Part shown: piece by piece, positions 34,626 to 43,338 of the stretch
Position numbering within the stretch: the first letter of the stretch is position 1
Layout: each line of letters begins with the position of its first letter
DNA from: Flavobacterium sediminilitoris
GTDB lineage: Bacteria > Bacteroidota > Bacteroidia > Flavobacteriales > Flavobacteriaceae
Reading direction: 5' to 3'
Length of the DNA: 64,000 nt
Assembly: GCF_023008245.1 (NCBI RefSeq)
Contig: NZ_CP090145.1
Coordinates: 372,001-436,000 of the forward strand
The notes under the pieces: generated by a model
The model's database searches: none
What the model saw: the letters and a program-made list of their open reading frames with translations, nothing else
Told to the model about the DNA's origin: nothing
Translations under genes and position numbers: made by a program

Positions 34626-36857
34626 TTATTTTATCATTTTGTTTTTTAATGTATTTACAAAAAGTACATTTCCTATTCCATTGTATTTGTTAAATTGATC
34701 AATGTTTTTTGTTTTAATGCTGCTTTCATGAAACCCTAAAATGGTTAAATCGGCTAATTTTGATGTTTCATTTATCAATTCCACCTTATCTACATTTTCA
34801 TCAATTGGTAGTACGATGATATTATTAGGTGATATAGGTAAACGTCCTGTTGTTGTAAGTTGAATTAGACTTTCTTTTTCTTTATCTAAATTTGATTTGT
34901 CTACTGCTGCGAAAATTTTTATTTCTGCTTTTTTCCAATCGGGATGACCTAAGATGATGTAAGAAAGTAGAATCATTAAATTGGCATTTTCATAGTCTTC
35001 TTTTTTAATCCATACGTGTATTTCGTTTCGATATCCAAAATTTCGGTCTGAACTTCCTAAAATACATAAGTCGTAATTTGCTGAAGCGATTAAGTTATAG
35101 TTATCAATAACATCTGTTAGCCATTCTGTTGTGCCTTTTTTAAATTCAAACAGCATCATATTATTGTCATGTCCTGATATTCCTGGTTGTTGAATAGCTT
35201 GTACAATTGCATTTGTATTTGATGGGCTAATAATTGTTTCTAAAAACACATTTGATTTTGTATTATTAGCCATTTCTATTAGTTTATTTAATTTTTGATC
35301 TGCAATTTGTTTTGTTACTTTAGAAAAATAGCCTTGTTCAAAATGGATGTAGGTTCCAAAACCATATCGGTTTGAAATCCATTTCATCATATCAAATGCT
35401 GCTAGACGCTCAAAGCTATCTTTATTTAAACAAATAACACCTGGTCTCCAATAGTCATCTGAAATTTCTTTTTCGCTTTTTTGTAAAAATACTTGAAGAT
35501 TTCTATTAAATTGATGAATAACGCCTTGAAAAATATTGGCCATTCCTTTTTTATTTTCATTATTAAAAGTGATATAAAAGTAGATTCCGACCATTAGTAA
35601 AATAGAGGCTACTGCATAAACGGCATTAATTTTAAACATTAAATAAACACATAAAACAGCTCCTAATAGTGATAAGTACCATTTTGATTTAAATGAAGGT
35701 CTATAAGATGGGTCTGCTGCGAAGTGTTGCATAAATGATATTAAACACAAAGAGCCATAGGTTACCATAAAGAACATGGAAATTACCTCAGCAACAGCAT
35801 TTACATCGCCCATTAAAACAAAAGTAAGTGCAATTACACTTGTAATAATCGTTGCGTTTCTAGGTTCATTATTTTTGTCTGTTCCTTTTGAAACAAAATC
35901 GTTAACTTTTTTATTAGGAATAACGTTATCTGCTCCAATTGCTTGTAATGTTCTAGGTGCAACCATAAATGATCCTAACGCTGAAGAAATAGTAGCTGCT
36001 GCAAGCCCTAATGGAATAATAGGTCCCCATAGTGCTATTTTGCTCATGATAAGCTGATCTGTAATTAAATCTGTAGTTGATGCTGAATAAACTAATTTTA
36101 ATGCTATAAAAACATAAATTATCATTCCAATTATTGTAGCTGCTAGTGTTCCCATAGGAATTGATTTTTTAGGATCTTTTAAATCTCCTGATAATCCAAC
36201 TCCTGCTGTCATTCCTGTAAAGGCAGGAAATATAATGGCGAAAACAAAGAAAAATCCTTTTTCAGAGTCAATGTTTTTAAATAAAAGTGAACTGTCATAA
36301 GTGTTTGAAAAATCTGTAGAGCCTAGAAAAAACATTACAAGTGATATGAATAAAATGGCAACTACGACATAGAGTGCTTTCATTCCTAAATCGGCTCCTT
36401 TTGTAGTCATTAACCAAATTAATAATAATAAGGCTGGAATACTAAATAGTCTATTATCATAAATTTCATATCCAAATTCGTTTGCAATCCATGGTTTTAT
36501 TGCTTCAAATGATTCTGCAAAAGCAATTATATAAAAGGCAACACTAATAGCTTGTGATAAATATAATGCGAGTCCTATGGAAGACCCTATATTGAGTCCG
36601 AATGATCGAGAAATAATAAAATATTCTCCTCCTCCTTCTACTTTTTGGTTTGTTGCAATTTCTGCCAATGCCATTGCAGTAGGAATTGTAACTAAATGTC
36701 CTATGATAATAATTAATAATGTACCTAAAAAGCCTACTTCTCCAACTGCATATCCAAAACGCAGAAACATAACTGCTCCTAAAATGGTTGAAATGGCTGT
36801 TAAAAAAACGGGTAAAGTCCCGAAATTTGCTTTTACGCTTTGTAATTTATTTTCCAT
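34626..36857 (-). CDS. Cation-chloride cotransporter-like APC permease
   Basis: About 743 residues from the ATG at 36857 (an upstream ATG at 36917 would add 20 non-conserved residues). Around twelve hydrophobic segments follow. The first helix FGTLPVFLTAISTILGAVMF and EGGGEYFIISRSFGLNIGSS are typical of SLC12/NKCC-type APC transporters. A cytoplasmic C-terminal domain of about 270 residues also matches that class. It likely moves K+, Na+ or Cl-, or amino acids; the ion cannot be read from sequence. It is monocistronic. Confidence 0.82.
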   Translation of the reverse strand: MENKLQSVKANFGTLPVFLTAISTILGAVMFLRFGYAVGEVGFLGTLLIIIIGHLVTIPTAMALAEIATNQKVEGGGEYFIISRSFGLNIGSSIGLALYLSQAISVAFYIIAFAESFEAIKPWIANEFGYEIYDNRLFSIPALLLLIWLMTTKGADLGMKALYVVVAILFISLVMFFLGSTDFSNTYDSSLLFKNIDSEKGFFFVFAIIFPAFTGMTAGVGLSGDLKDPKKSIPMGTLAATIIGMIIYVFIALKLVYSASTTDLITDQLIMSKIALWGPIIPLGLAAATISSALGSFMVAPRTLQAIGADNVIPNKKVNDFVSKGTDKNNEPRNATIITSVIALTFVLMGDVNAVAEVISMFFMVTYGSLCLISFMQHFAADPSYRPSFKSKWYLSLLGAVLCVYLMFKINAVYAVASILLMVGIYFYITFNNENKKGMANIFQGVIHQFNRNLQVFLQKSEKEISDDYWRPGVICLNKDSFERLAAFDMMKWISNRYGFGTYIHFEQGYFSKVTKQIADQKLNKLIEMANNTKSNVFLETIISPSNTNAIVQAIQQPGISGHDNNMMLFEFKKGTTEWLTDVIDNYNLIASANYDLCILGSSDRNFGYRNEIHVWIKKEDYENANLMILLSYIILGHPDWKKAEIKIFAAVDKSNLDKEKESLIQLTTTGRLPISPNNIIVLPIDENVDKVELINETSKLADLTILGFHESSIKTKNIDQFNKYNGIGNVLFVNTLKNKMIK

Positions 36858-36997
36858 AGTTACGTTATTATTCTTGCAATTTAAAAACAATAGTTTAAAA
36901 TCTAAAACTTTATACACAAAAGACTTTAGATTAATCCTTTTTTCTTTTTAAAGAGTTCTGCATTTCTTTTTTATTCAAAATTGTGTTTAATTATAAC

Positions 36998-37110
36998 TTG
37001 TTGGGTGAAGTTATTTAAAACGTCAATGGTAGTGTTTTTTGTGCAGTAAAGTAGAACAAAATTTATCTATACGCTTCGCTCGAAGTGACCTGTATTAAAA
37101 GCCATTTTTA
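36998..37110. repeat. Dispersed intergenic repeat, copy 2
   Basis: Same block order as at 4961-5075: GGTGAAGTTATTTAAAAC, TTTTTTGTGCAGTAAA, GAACAAA, then ACGCTTCGCTCGAAGTGAC and TGTATTAAAA. It contains the small hairpin CTTCG-CT-CGAAG. It lies in the gap between the permease and the Fur-family gene. Confidence 0.6.
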
Positions 37111-37147
37111 ATGAAATTTAATTAATATTAGTCAATAATGTAAGAAT

Positions 37148-37528
37148 CTATATTTTACTACACTTATTGCATTTTCCTGATATTAATCCATTGAAATTTT
37201 CTAATGTGTAATTTTTTGGTAACGAAATTGTAATTTCTTTCTTCAAACATTCTACTTTTCCGCATTCTAAACATCTAAAGTGTAAATGATTGTGTTTGTG
37301 CTGTTTTTCTGAGCAATCTAAACAGAGTGCAAAATATTGTTTTCCATCATCTGCTACAATTTTATGTACTATTCCATCATTACAAAATTGATTTAAAATA
37401 CGATATATAGTAGCTCTGTCTGTTTTTGTTGAGAGTTCGGATTGAATCATTTCATGATTTAACGCTGAACCTGAATCTTTTAAAATATCCAAAACATCTT
37501 GTTTTGATTTTGTGTTTCTTCTTTTCAT
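37148..37528 (-). CDS. Fur-family transcriptional regulator
   Basis: A 126-residue Fur/Zur-type metalloregulator. The winged helix spans about 5-70 (STKTDRATIYRILNQFCNDGIV). The dimerisation half has HKHNHLHFRCLECGKVECL and a closing CNKC, i.e. the two CX2C pairs of a structural zinc site. It is short and lacks the N-terminal extension of Fur; Zur-like or PerR-like roles are both possible. It diverges from the DUF2938 gene. Confidence 0.85.
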   Translation of the reverse strand: MKRRNTKSKQDVLDILKDSGSALNHEMIQSELSTKTDRATIYRILNQFCNDGIVHKIVADDGKQYFALCLDCSEKQHKHNHLHFRCLECGKVECLKKEITISLPKNYTLENFNGLISGKCNKCSKI

Positions 37529-37548
37529 AATCTATTAATGCGATTTTG

Positions 37549-37577
37549 TTGCAATAAATAAAATATCTTTATCTTTG
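37549..37577 (+). promoter_or_regulatory. Promoter of the DUF2938 gene
   Basis: TTG at 37549-37551 and TATCTTTG at 37570-37577 are separated by 18 nt, a good Bacteroidota promoter. An inverted repeat ATCTTT...AAAGAT (37571-37592) overlaps the -7 box, a possible site for the divergently encoded Fur-family regulator. Confidence 0.6.
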
Positions 37578-37612
37578 CCTTTAATTAAAGATTAATAATA
37601 CTCAACAAAATT

Positions 37613-38116
37613 ATGGAAACATTTGTAAAAACAATATTAATTGGGATAGGTGCAACATTTACTATGGATATTTGGGCTTTTTTACTTAAAATTATTTTTA
37701 ATATTAAATCGTTGAATTATCAATTTGTAGGGAGATGGATAGGTCATTTTCCAAAAGGTAAATTTTTTCATGAAAGTATTGCAAATGCTCAACCTATAGC
37801 GAATGAGCTTATTATTGGTTGGCTTGCGCATTATTTAATAGGAATTACTTTTGCTGTACTTTTAGTTAGCATTTATGGTAATACATGGCTGGAAAATCCT
37901 ACTTTTTTTCCTGCTTTATTAATTGGTATAGTAACAATCGTTGCTCCTTTTTTTATTATGCAACCCTGTTTAGGAATTGGTATTGCTGCATCCAATTTGC
38001 CTGATCCTAATATGGCTCGATTTAAAAGTCTTTTAACACATTCTATTTATGGTATTGGACTTTATTTAAGTGCTATATTTTTAAACTATATTTTAAGTGT
38101 TTTTAGGGCTGTTTAA
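37613..38116 (+). CDS. DUF2938 membrane protein
   Basis: A 167-residue inner-membrane protein with about four hydrophobic segments. GIGATFTMDIWAFLLK at the start and QPCLGIGIAASNLPDP with FKSLLTHSIYGIGLY at the end are the DUF2938 signature. The function is unknown. The shared control region with a Fur-family regulator suggests metal-linked expression. It ends just before a terminator. Confidence 0.82.
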   Translation: METFVKTILIGIGATFTMDIWAFLLKIIFNIKSLNYQFVGRWIGHFPKGKFFHESIANAQPIANELIIGWLAHYLIGITFAVLLVSIYGNTWLENPTFFPALLIGIVTIVAPFFIMQPCLGIGIAASNLPDPNMARFKSLLTHSIYGIGLYLSAIFLNYILSVFRAV

Positions 38117-38127
38117 AATGACATTAA

Positions 38128-38162
38128 AAAACCTCAAGCTTTATTCTTGAGGTTTTGTTTTT
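38128..38162 (+). terminator. Terminator after the DUF2938 gene
   Basis: AAACCTCAAG and CTTGAGGTTT form a perfect 10-bp stem around an 8-nt loop, followed by a T-rich tail. It starts 12 nt after the stop codon. Confidence 0.82.
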
Positions 38163-38175
38163 AAAACTATTTGTT

Positions 38176-38412
38176 TTTATTGCGCCAATGCTTTGTTTGG
38201 TTGCGCCAATGCTTTGTTCGATTGTGCCAATGCTTTATTTGGTTGCGCCAATGCTTTGTTCGGTTGCGCCAATGCTTTGTTCGATTGTTCCAATGCCTTG
38301 TTCGATTGCGCCAATGCTTTGTTCGATTATGCCAATGCCTTGTTCGATTGCGCCAATGCTTTGTTCGATTATGCCAATGCCTTGTTTGGTTGCGCCAATG
38401 CCTTGTTTGTTT
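38176..38412 (-). repeat. Eleven 21-bp tandem repeats coding a heptad (NKALAQS)
   Basis: The + strand unit is TTGCGCCAATGCTTTGTTCGG with few variants. On the minus strand it reads NKALAQS or NKALAQP, seven residues per unit, with no frame changes. The frame is the same as that of the gene ending at 38432, directly upstream. Three TAA codons interrupt it: the one that ends that gene and two CAA-to-TAA changes inside repeats. The array ends with KALAQ and a stop. It looks like a former repetitive C-terminal tail. Confidence 0.8.
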
Positions 38413-38431
38413 TAGACAAAGCTTTATTTAT

Positions 38432-39156
38432 TTATCTCTTTTTAAATTTTATTTTTGCAATGGCTTTGTATTGAACAGACTTTGTGTTTAATATAGTAGC
38501 AATATAGTCTTTTGCTTTATTGGCTATATCTACTAGATTATCTAAATCGTCATATACTATTTGGTTTCTTTCTCCTCTTGCACTGTTTAATGGTATGAAT
38601 GCATCGGCAACGGCTTGTGTTTTCTGGAGCATTTCTGTTTTTTTGGTTTTATAGGTTGCTATTTGATACTCTGTTTCATTTGGAGTATAATTTGGGGTAT
38701 TTTCTAATATGGAAATTAATGCATCTAAATTATTGGTTCGCTGGTCGTAACTCATTTGTGAAGTGGAGTGACTGATTTGTTCTTCTTCTGGATTGTTGTT
38801 TTTTTTAGTAGGTTTTTTTTTACTCCTTTTAGTTTGCGAACTGCTGTCATGAAATTTTCTAGGTCTGCGTCTGTTACTCCTTCTGTTGCTTTGTAGGCTT
38901 TCCTTAGCCTTGTAAGTTGTGTACTTAGAGGCTTAAAGAGTGCTTCTCTTTCGTTTACAGCAGTGGAATATGGGGCTACTAATTTGTTTACATTTTCTTG
39001 TTTTTCAAATGCATTTGTGTAAATGGCTTGAAGGTTTGATAAGTGTAGTTTAGGATTGCTAGGGTTATAGAGTGTTCCTAATGCTTCAATGTTTGTGTTT
39101 AATAAATTGAGGTTTGCAATGTTTCTTGCGTGCCCTACTTCTGAGGTTGATGCCAT
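38432..39156 (-). pseudogene. Hypothetical protein split by a frameshift at an A9 run
   Basis: Two overlapping frames form one protein. Residues 1-134 come from 39156-38752 (MASTSEVGHARNIANLNLL...) and the rest from 38755-38432 (MSYDQRTNNLDALISI...). The second frame is open upstream of its ATG and reads NPEEEQISHSTSQMSYD. An A9 run on the coding strand (38813-38821) followed by A8 marks the switch; one extra A would join the frames as GVKKKPTKKNNNPEEE. Both halves repeat a helical motif with YNP...L.ALN-type spacing, as in a duplicated helical family of Flavobacteriia. Function is unknown. A sequencing indel, a real mutation, or transcript slippage are all possible. Confidence 0.65.
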
Positions 39157-39492
39157 AATTTTTACTTTTTAATAATTAAAAATATTAACGAGAAAAAAGA
39201 AACATTATTTTTATTTTGTTTGTTTTTTATTACATTTTTAACATTTTTAAACACATTATTACTACAAAATTAACACATTAAACACATGCAACACATTAAG
39301 ACTACCGCTAGGTATAATTAATTTTTGATGAAGTGTTTTTATCAATGTTTTCGATAGAAAATTGTATCAAAGACAAGGGAAATTTTATTAAAAATGATTC
39401 TCGTTTTACTGCACAAAAAGTACTACGATTGCCATTTTTAATAATTTTTCAATAGGTTAAGACTATTTTTAACGAAAGAGATATTTATCTTT
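39157..39492. other. Intergenic gap with partial dispersed repeat (copy 3)
   Basis: There is no gene. At 39396-39455, in reverse orientation, it carries the TTTTTGTGCAGTAAAACGA block and the ATTATTAAAAATGGCAATCG neighbourhood of the dispersed repeat seen at 4961 and 36998. At 39242-39299 a short tandem-like series of AACACATTA appears. Confidence 0.5.
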
Positions 39493-40590
39493 TTAGTCTG
39501 TTTTACTGATTAGTTCTTGCATTCCATAATATTGAATTGCTTTTTGTTTTAATGGATTAGTACTCCATTCTTCCCACTGATTAGTATATGGATCATAGCC
39601 ACATTTTAGGGGTTTGGAATATTGGTTTTCGGGATCTTCTATATAAGCACGGCAATCGGTGCAGATATGACGAAATTCACAATCTTTGCAAATGTCTATT
39701 TGGTCTTTGGTAATGTTCCAATATTTTTTAAAGTCTTTGTGTTGCAATGCTTCTTCTAGTGTGGTGTTTTTTATGTTACCAAAGCTTTGAGAAATTGCTG
39801 GACAATTTTTTATGTTACCGTCTTTATCTATGGCTATTTTTTTGTTTAGGCAGGAGTTGTGATGTTGGGATTCTGTAAAAGATTCTATTGAAGTATTAAA
39901 GTAATTATGATGAATTACACCACAATGTATATTATTATTTATTTCTTGTTTAATACCCACAATTGTACCAAATCCATAATCTTGTTCTTGAATAATTTTA
40001 TTTTTATTAAAAGAATGGAGCGCTACACTTTTAATCTTTTTATTTTCAGAAACCCACTCTTTTAGATCTTCAATAGAAATTTCAGTATCATATTTTATAA
40101 TAAATTCAACGGATTTAATAAACGAATCGTTAATTATTTTTACAACTGAATCAATAAAATCTAAATCAAACATATCATAACAACGAACCTGAATATGTCT
40201 ACAATTTACAGGCACAAGAAATTCATTCAATATTTTTTGAAAATCATGATTTGAATTTTTATCATAATCAATAATCACATTTGAAATAATTGAGGGATAC
40301 TCATAATTTATTGATAAAGGTGGGAAAAGTTTAGATTCTTCTTTAGTACATTCAAATATATACTCTTTCTCTTCAAGAAATTCGATATACTCATTAAGTA
40401 TTGGGATGCTTTCTTTGTCTAATTGAGTTTTAATACTTTCAAAATCAATTAAATTATCTTCATCAAATAAACTACATAAACTTAAAGGGATGAAATTAAA
40501 ATTATTTCGTTGTAAATCAACAATTGTAGCTCTATTTTTTCCTTTTACTATAATACAATTAGTAAATAATTTATAATATTTTTTATTCAT
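39493..40590 (-). CDS. Grasp-with-spasm system SPASM-domain peptide maturase
   Basis: A 365-residue RiPP maturase. The C-terminal third is a SPASM region: CLNKKIAIDKDGNIKNCPAISQ, then CKDCEFRHICTDCRAYIED and a late KCGYDP. I find no CX3CX2C radical SAM motif in the N-terminal part, only scattered Cys. Any radical chemistry would therefore need a non-standard site; it may act as a recognition or auxiliary-cluster protein. It overlaps the 74-residue upstream gene by 8 nt. The ATP-grasp partner and a precursor are encoded upstream. Confidence 0.85.
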   Translation of the reverse strand: MNKKYYKLFTNCIIVKGKNRATIVDLQRNNFNFIPLSLCSLFDEDNLIDFESIKTQLDKESIPILNEYIEFLEEKEYIFECTKEESKLFPPLSINYEYPSIISNVIIDYDKNSNHDFQKILNEFLVPVNCRHIQVRCYDMFDLDFIDSVVKIINDSFIKSVEFIIKYDTEISIEDLKEWVSENKKIKSVALHSFNKNKIIQEQDYGFGTIVGIKQEINNNIHCGVIHHNYFNTSIESFTESQHHNSCLNKKIAIDKDGNIKNCPAISQSFGNIKNTTLEEALQHKDFKKYWNITKDQIDICKDCEFRHICTDCRAYIEDPENQYSKPLKCGYDPYTNQWEEWSTNPLKQKAIQYYGMQELISKTD

Positions 40591-40807
40591 CTAGTTTTGA
40601 AAAATCGATTATTTTAGATATTGCTTTATAGAAATAAGTTGAAGTATGAGTCTTTGTTTTATAATGTCCAAAATTTATAGGATTAGTCTCTATATTATTT
40701 TTACCATATATCTCAATTTCCCAAAACTGAGCAATAAATGGGAATTTATTAGCGTCATTTTTTAAACTAACTCTTATTTCCTCCTTTAACTTCTCTTTAT
40801 CATTCAT
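40583..40807 (-). CDS. Small protein coupled to the grasp-with-spasm genes
   Basis: A 74-residue acidic/basic helical protein (MNDKEKLKEEIRVSLKNDAN...). It overlaps the ATP-grasp gene by 8 nt upstream and the SPASM gene by 8 nt downstream, which argues strongly for translational coupling and a real gene. It has no GG leader and no signal peptide. It might be a peptide-recognition or scaffold subunit. No family is recognised. Confidence 0.65.
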   Translation of the reverse strand: MNDKEKLKEEIRVSLKNDANKFPFIAQFWEIEIYGKNNIETNPINFGHYKTKTHTSTYFYKAISKIIDFSKLDE

Positions 40808-41771
40808 TTATTAATGTTTTGGCAATTATTTTTTCAATATTATAGTTGCAATTTCTACTTAGCCATTGAAACTGTCCTATAGGATTAACCTCTAAAAAGA
40901 CATATTCATTATCTAAAGTATAAATCAAATCAAAAGAACCAGAAGTAAGGTCTAAACTCTTCATCATCTTAATTAATTTTTCTTCTATATCTTTAGGTAT
41001 AGAAAAAGGTATTACTCTATTAGGTTTTTCATAATCGTAATTTCTATAATCGATTTTGGTTTTTTCATTTTGCTGACTAAAAATAGCCATTGAATAAAAA
41101 ACTTCATTAAGATAAAAACTCCTAATTTCAAACTTTTTAGCAGTGTACTTTTGAAAGAGTGATGGTTGAAATTTTTCTGGAAAGTTATTATTCAAATCTT
41201 CTGAAGTGATTAATTGTGTTGATGTAAAAAAATGCACATCATAATCTTCAAATTCATGCTTAGAAAAAGGATTTTGAATAGGTTTTGTTATTATTTTATG
41301 ATGCTTTTTAACAAACTTTTCTAAATCAAAATAGCTAGTCGTCACCAAAGTTTCTGGAAACTTTAACCCCACTTTTTTACAAACTTCTAATTGTTCTAAT
41401 TTACCAACCTTATTATCAAAAAATCTATTTATTTGATTTTGACTTTTTTTTACATCTAGATAACTAATAACAGGAAACAAACTATTCTCATAAATACTTT
41501 TTTTAAAAAATGAATCATCTTGAAAAAGTTTAAACATTCCTCTTCTATACCAATAACTATCTTTATTAGTAAAAGACACATCGTTAATTTTATATACTAT
41601 ATTCTCATTTGAAAATTCAATTTTTAAGTCTTTAATCAAACAAGCTCCAAAAAGTGTTTCAACCAGACAATTAGGGCTTAAATAATTAATCCACTGTATT
41701 ACATCATCTGTACTCCTGTCGTCAACATCAGATTGAATAACTATTTTTTTAGTAGTTTTAACTGAATTCAA
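40800..41771 (-). CDS. Grasp-with-spasm system ATP-grasp peptide maturase
   Basis: A 323-residue ATP-grasp enzyme of the MvdD/RimK-like class. The ATP-binding segment KHHKIITKPIQNPF and the metal-binding end YVFLEVNPIGQFQWL are visible. Such enzymes form ester or amide crosslinks between acidic and hydroxyl or lysine side chains in a precursor. The N-terminal domain (1-110) probably binds the leader. It is coupled to the small gene and the SPASM gene downstream. Confidence 0.85.
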   Translation of the reverse strand: MNSVKTTKKIVIQSDVDDRSTDDVIQWINYLSPNCLVETLFGACLIKDLKIEFSNENIVYKINDVSFTNKDSYWYRRGMFKLFQDDSFFKKSIYENSLFPVISYLDVKKSQNQINRFFDNKVGKLEQLEVCKKVGLKFPETLVTTSYFDLEKFVKKHHKIITKPIQNPFSKHEFEDYDVHFFTSTQLITSEDLNNNFPEKFQPSLFQKYTAKKFEIRSFYLNEVFYSMAIFSQQNEKTKIDYRNYDYEKPNRVIPFSIPKDIEEKLIKMMKSLDLTSGSFDLIYTLDNEYVFLEVNPIGQFQWLSRNCNYNIEKIIAKTLINE

Positions 41772-41820
41772 ACTTTTTAATTTATATTGTTTGACACTAT
41801 TCTAATAGTAAATATTTATT

Positions 41821-42822
41821 TTATCTACAATTCCAAAAACCCCAAAATAATTTAAAGCCATATTTTTCTTCATATTCTTTCTTTAAAGCATCGTTTTCTA
41901 AGGTAGTTATATAGAATTTAGCCCTTAACTCATTAATTTTTTCGTTCATTTTTTTTTGTTCTTTAGTATATGGTGCAAAAATATTATTCATAAAAGGAAT
42001 TTTTGGTTTGCTACATTCATAAGAACGATACATATTATCATGAAAAAGGGCTACATCACGAGGATGAATATTTCCTTTTTTTATCTCTTTTAACCATATA
42101 TCTTGCATTTTTTTGTAACCACAAAAATTATGAATCACTACTAAATAAATCATTTTCTGTGATAACAATTTATCATCACTTTTAAAATAATTCAAATTAT
42201 TTTTTTTAGTACGTTCATAGACATCTTTATAATTAGTCTTTGAATCTTTAAAAACAGTAGAGTCTTGGATTCCTAATAATTTATCTCCTGGAAATCCTTT
42301 TTCTCGTATTAATTTTTCAATTTTCTCAAAAGCCTTATCTCTCTTTTTTTCATATACCTTACTATCAGGACTCCATTTATCTACTTGGTCTTGAAAAGCA
42401 AAATCATATATTGTATTTAAATACTCTAAATCTAATTTTTCTAAATATTTTTCTTTTCTTTTTTTGTATTCCTGAATCAAATTTTTATCATTTAAAAGCT
42501 TTTTTAAATCGGGTTCAAAAAGGCGAATATGCCTAAAATGATCTAATTTTAATCCAAAATCAAACCCTTTTATGATATATTTTTTATACTCTTTTTTGGA
42601 GAAATAAGCAATTTGAGCAACATTTATTATGTCTTTTACAAAAACAAATTCAAACTCATGAAATGCTTTATCATAATAATAAAAACAGCTATCTATATTG
42701 TTTTCTTTAAAAAAGAAAGCTTCTCCTTTGTTTATATATTCGTGATATTTGGAATAATCTTTATTCTCTTGAGAGTAAAGAGTTAATGAAATAAGGTAAA
42801 TTAATAAATAAAATTTCTTCAT
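41821..42822 (-). CDS. Exported protein with DUF6624-like C-terminal part (copy 1)
   Basis: About 333 residues from the ATG at 42822, which gives a proper signal peptide (LLIYLISLTLYSQ); the open frame starts 11 codons earlier. Its N-terminal half is helical and TPR-like (YINKGEAFFFKEN, FYYYDKAFHEFE). The C-terminal half (GFPGDKLLGI ... YLVVIHNFCGYKKMQDIWLKEIKKGNIHPRDVALFHDNMY) aligns with the lipoprotein encoded at 43339 and resembles DUF6624. It lies between precursor and maturase genes, so an accessory role in the peptide system is likely but unproven. Confidence 0.65.
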   Translation of the reverse strand: MKKFYLLIYLISLTLYSQENKDYSKYHEYINKGEAFFFKENNIDSCFYYYDKAFHEFEFVFVKDIINVAQIAYFSKKEYKKYIIKGFDFGLKLDHFRHIRLFEPDLKKLLNDKNLIQEYKKRKEKYLEKLDLEYLNTIYDFAFQDQVDKWSPDSKVYEKKRDKAFEKIEKLIREKGFPGDKLLGIQDSTVFKDSKTNYKDVYERTKKNNLNYFKSDDKLLSQKMIYLVVIHNFCGYKKMQDIWLKEIKKGNIHPRDVALFHDNMYRSYECSKPKIPFMNNIFAPYTKEQKKMNEKINELRAKFYITTLENDALKKEYEEKYGFKLFWGFWNCR

Positions 42823-42913
42823 TATTTTTTTAAATTTTAAAATTCTAAGAAACAATAATCATTTTAATATAAAAGTGCTTCTTAGAATATAAATACAGAG
42901 CTTATACAAAGAC

Positions 42914-43165
42914 TTAATTTGGTATTAAAGTATGCTTCCAATAATCAACAGCTCCTGGTCTTGGGTTCGAATCTACAAAATGAGTATGAGGCAACTTAGG
43001 ATCTTTAACTCCATAAGTTTCTACATCAATAGTATCAGTGCCATGATATCGATCATTACGATATGTTGTTGCTTCCTCAGCACCTCCAATTATTTTAATT
43101 GCATTTTGCAATTTATTTTCCTTGAACGGTGAAAATTTATCACCTTTTAAACTTTCTAATTTCAT
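42914..43165 (-). CDS. Grasp-with-spasm RiPP precursor with GG leader
   Basis: An 83-residue peptide from the ATG at 43165 (an earlier ATG at 43201 adds 12 hydrophobic residues that do not fit a leader). The leader MKLESLKGDKFSPFKENKL ends in a double glycine (IIGG-AEE) near residue 28. The core of about 55 residues is rich in Asp, Thr, Tyr, His and Pro (YRNDRYHGTDTIDVETYGVKDP). Acidic plus hydroxyl residues are what an ATP-grasp crosslinker needs. The precursor is longer than most GG-leader peptides. No C39 peptidase-transporter is in the window. Confidence 0.7.
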   Translation of the reverse strand: MKLESLKGDKFSPFKENKLQNAIKIIGGAEEATTYRNDRYHGTDTIDVETYGVKDPKLPHTHFVDSNPRPGAVDYWKHTLIPN

Positions 43166-43338
43166 AATTATAAATGTATTTATTATAAATACTACAAACA
43201 TTTAAAGTCAATTGCAGTTTTTGACTATCGTTATAACAATATTTTTTAACTAATAGTAATTGTTGCTACTATTACAGTATTTTCTTTTCCATACTTTATA
43301 CTTTATATCTGGTAGTCCTATTGCTTTTCGTAAAGAAG

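Noticed and set aside
38176..38412. CRISPR-like periodicity
   Set aside because: The repeat unit is only 21 bp with no unique spacers, and no cas genes are nearby. It is a coding minisatellite.
38155..38491. Three overlapping plus-strand frames coding repeats such as CANALFD
   Set aside because: They are translations of the 21-bp tandem array on the wrong strand. The minus-strand frame joins the upstream gene and gives a sensible heptad.
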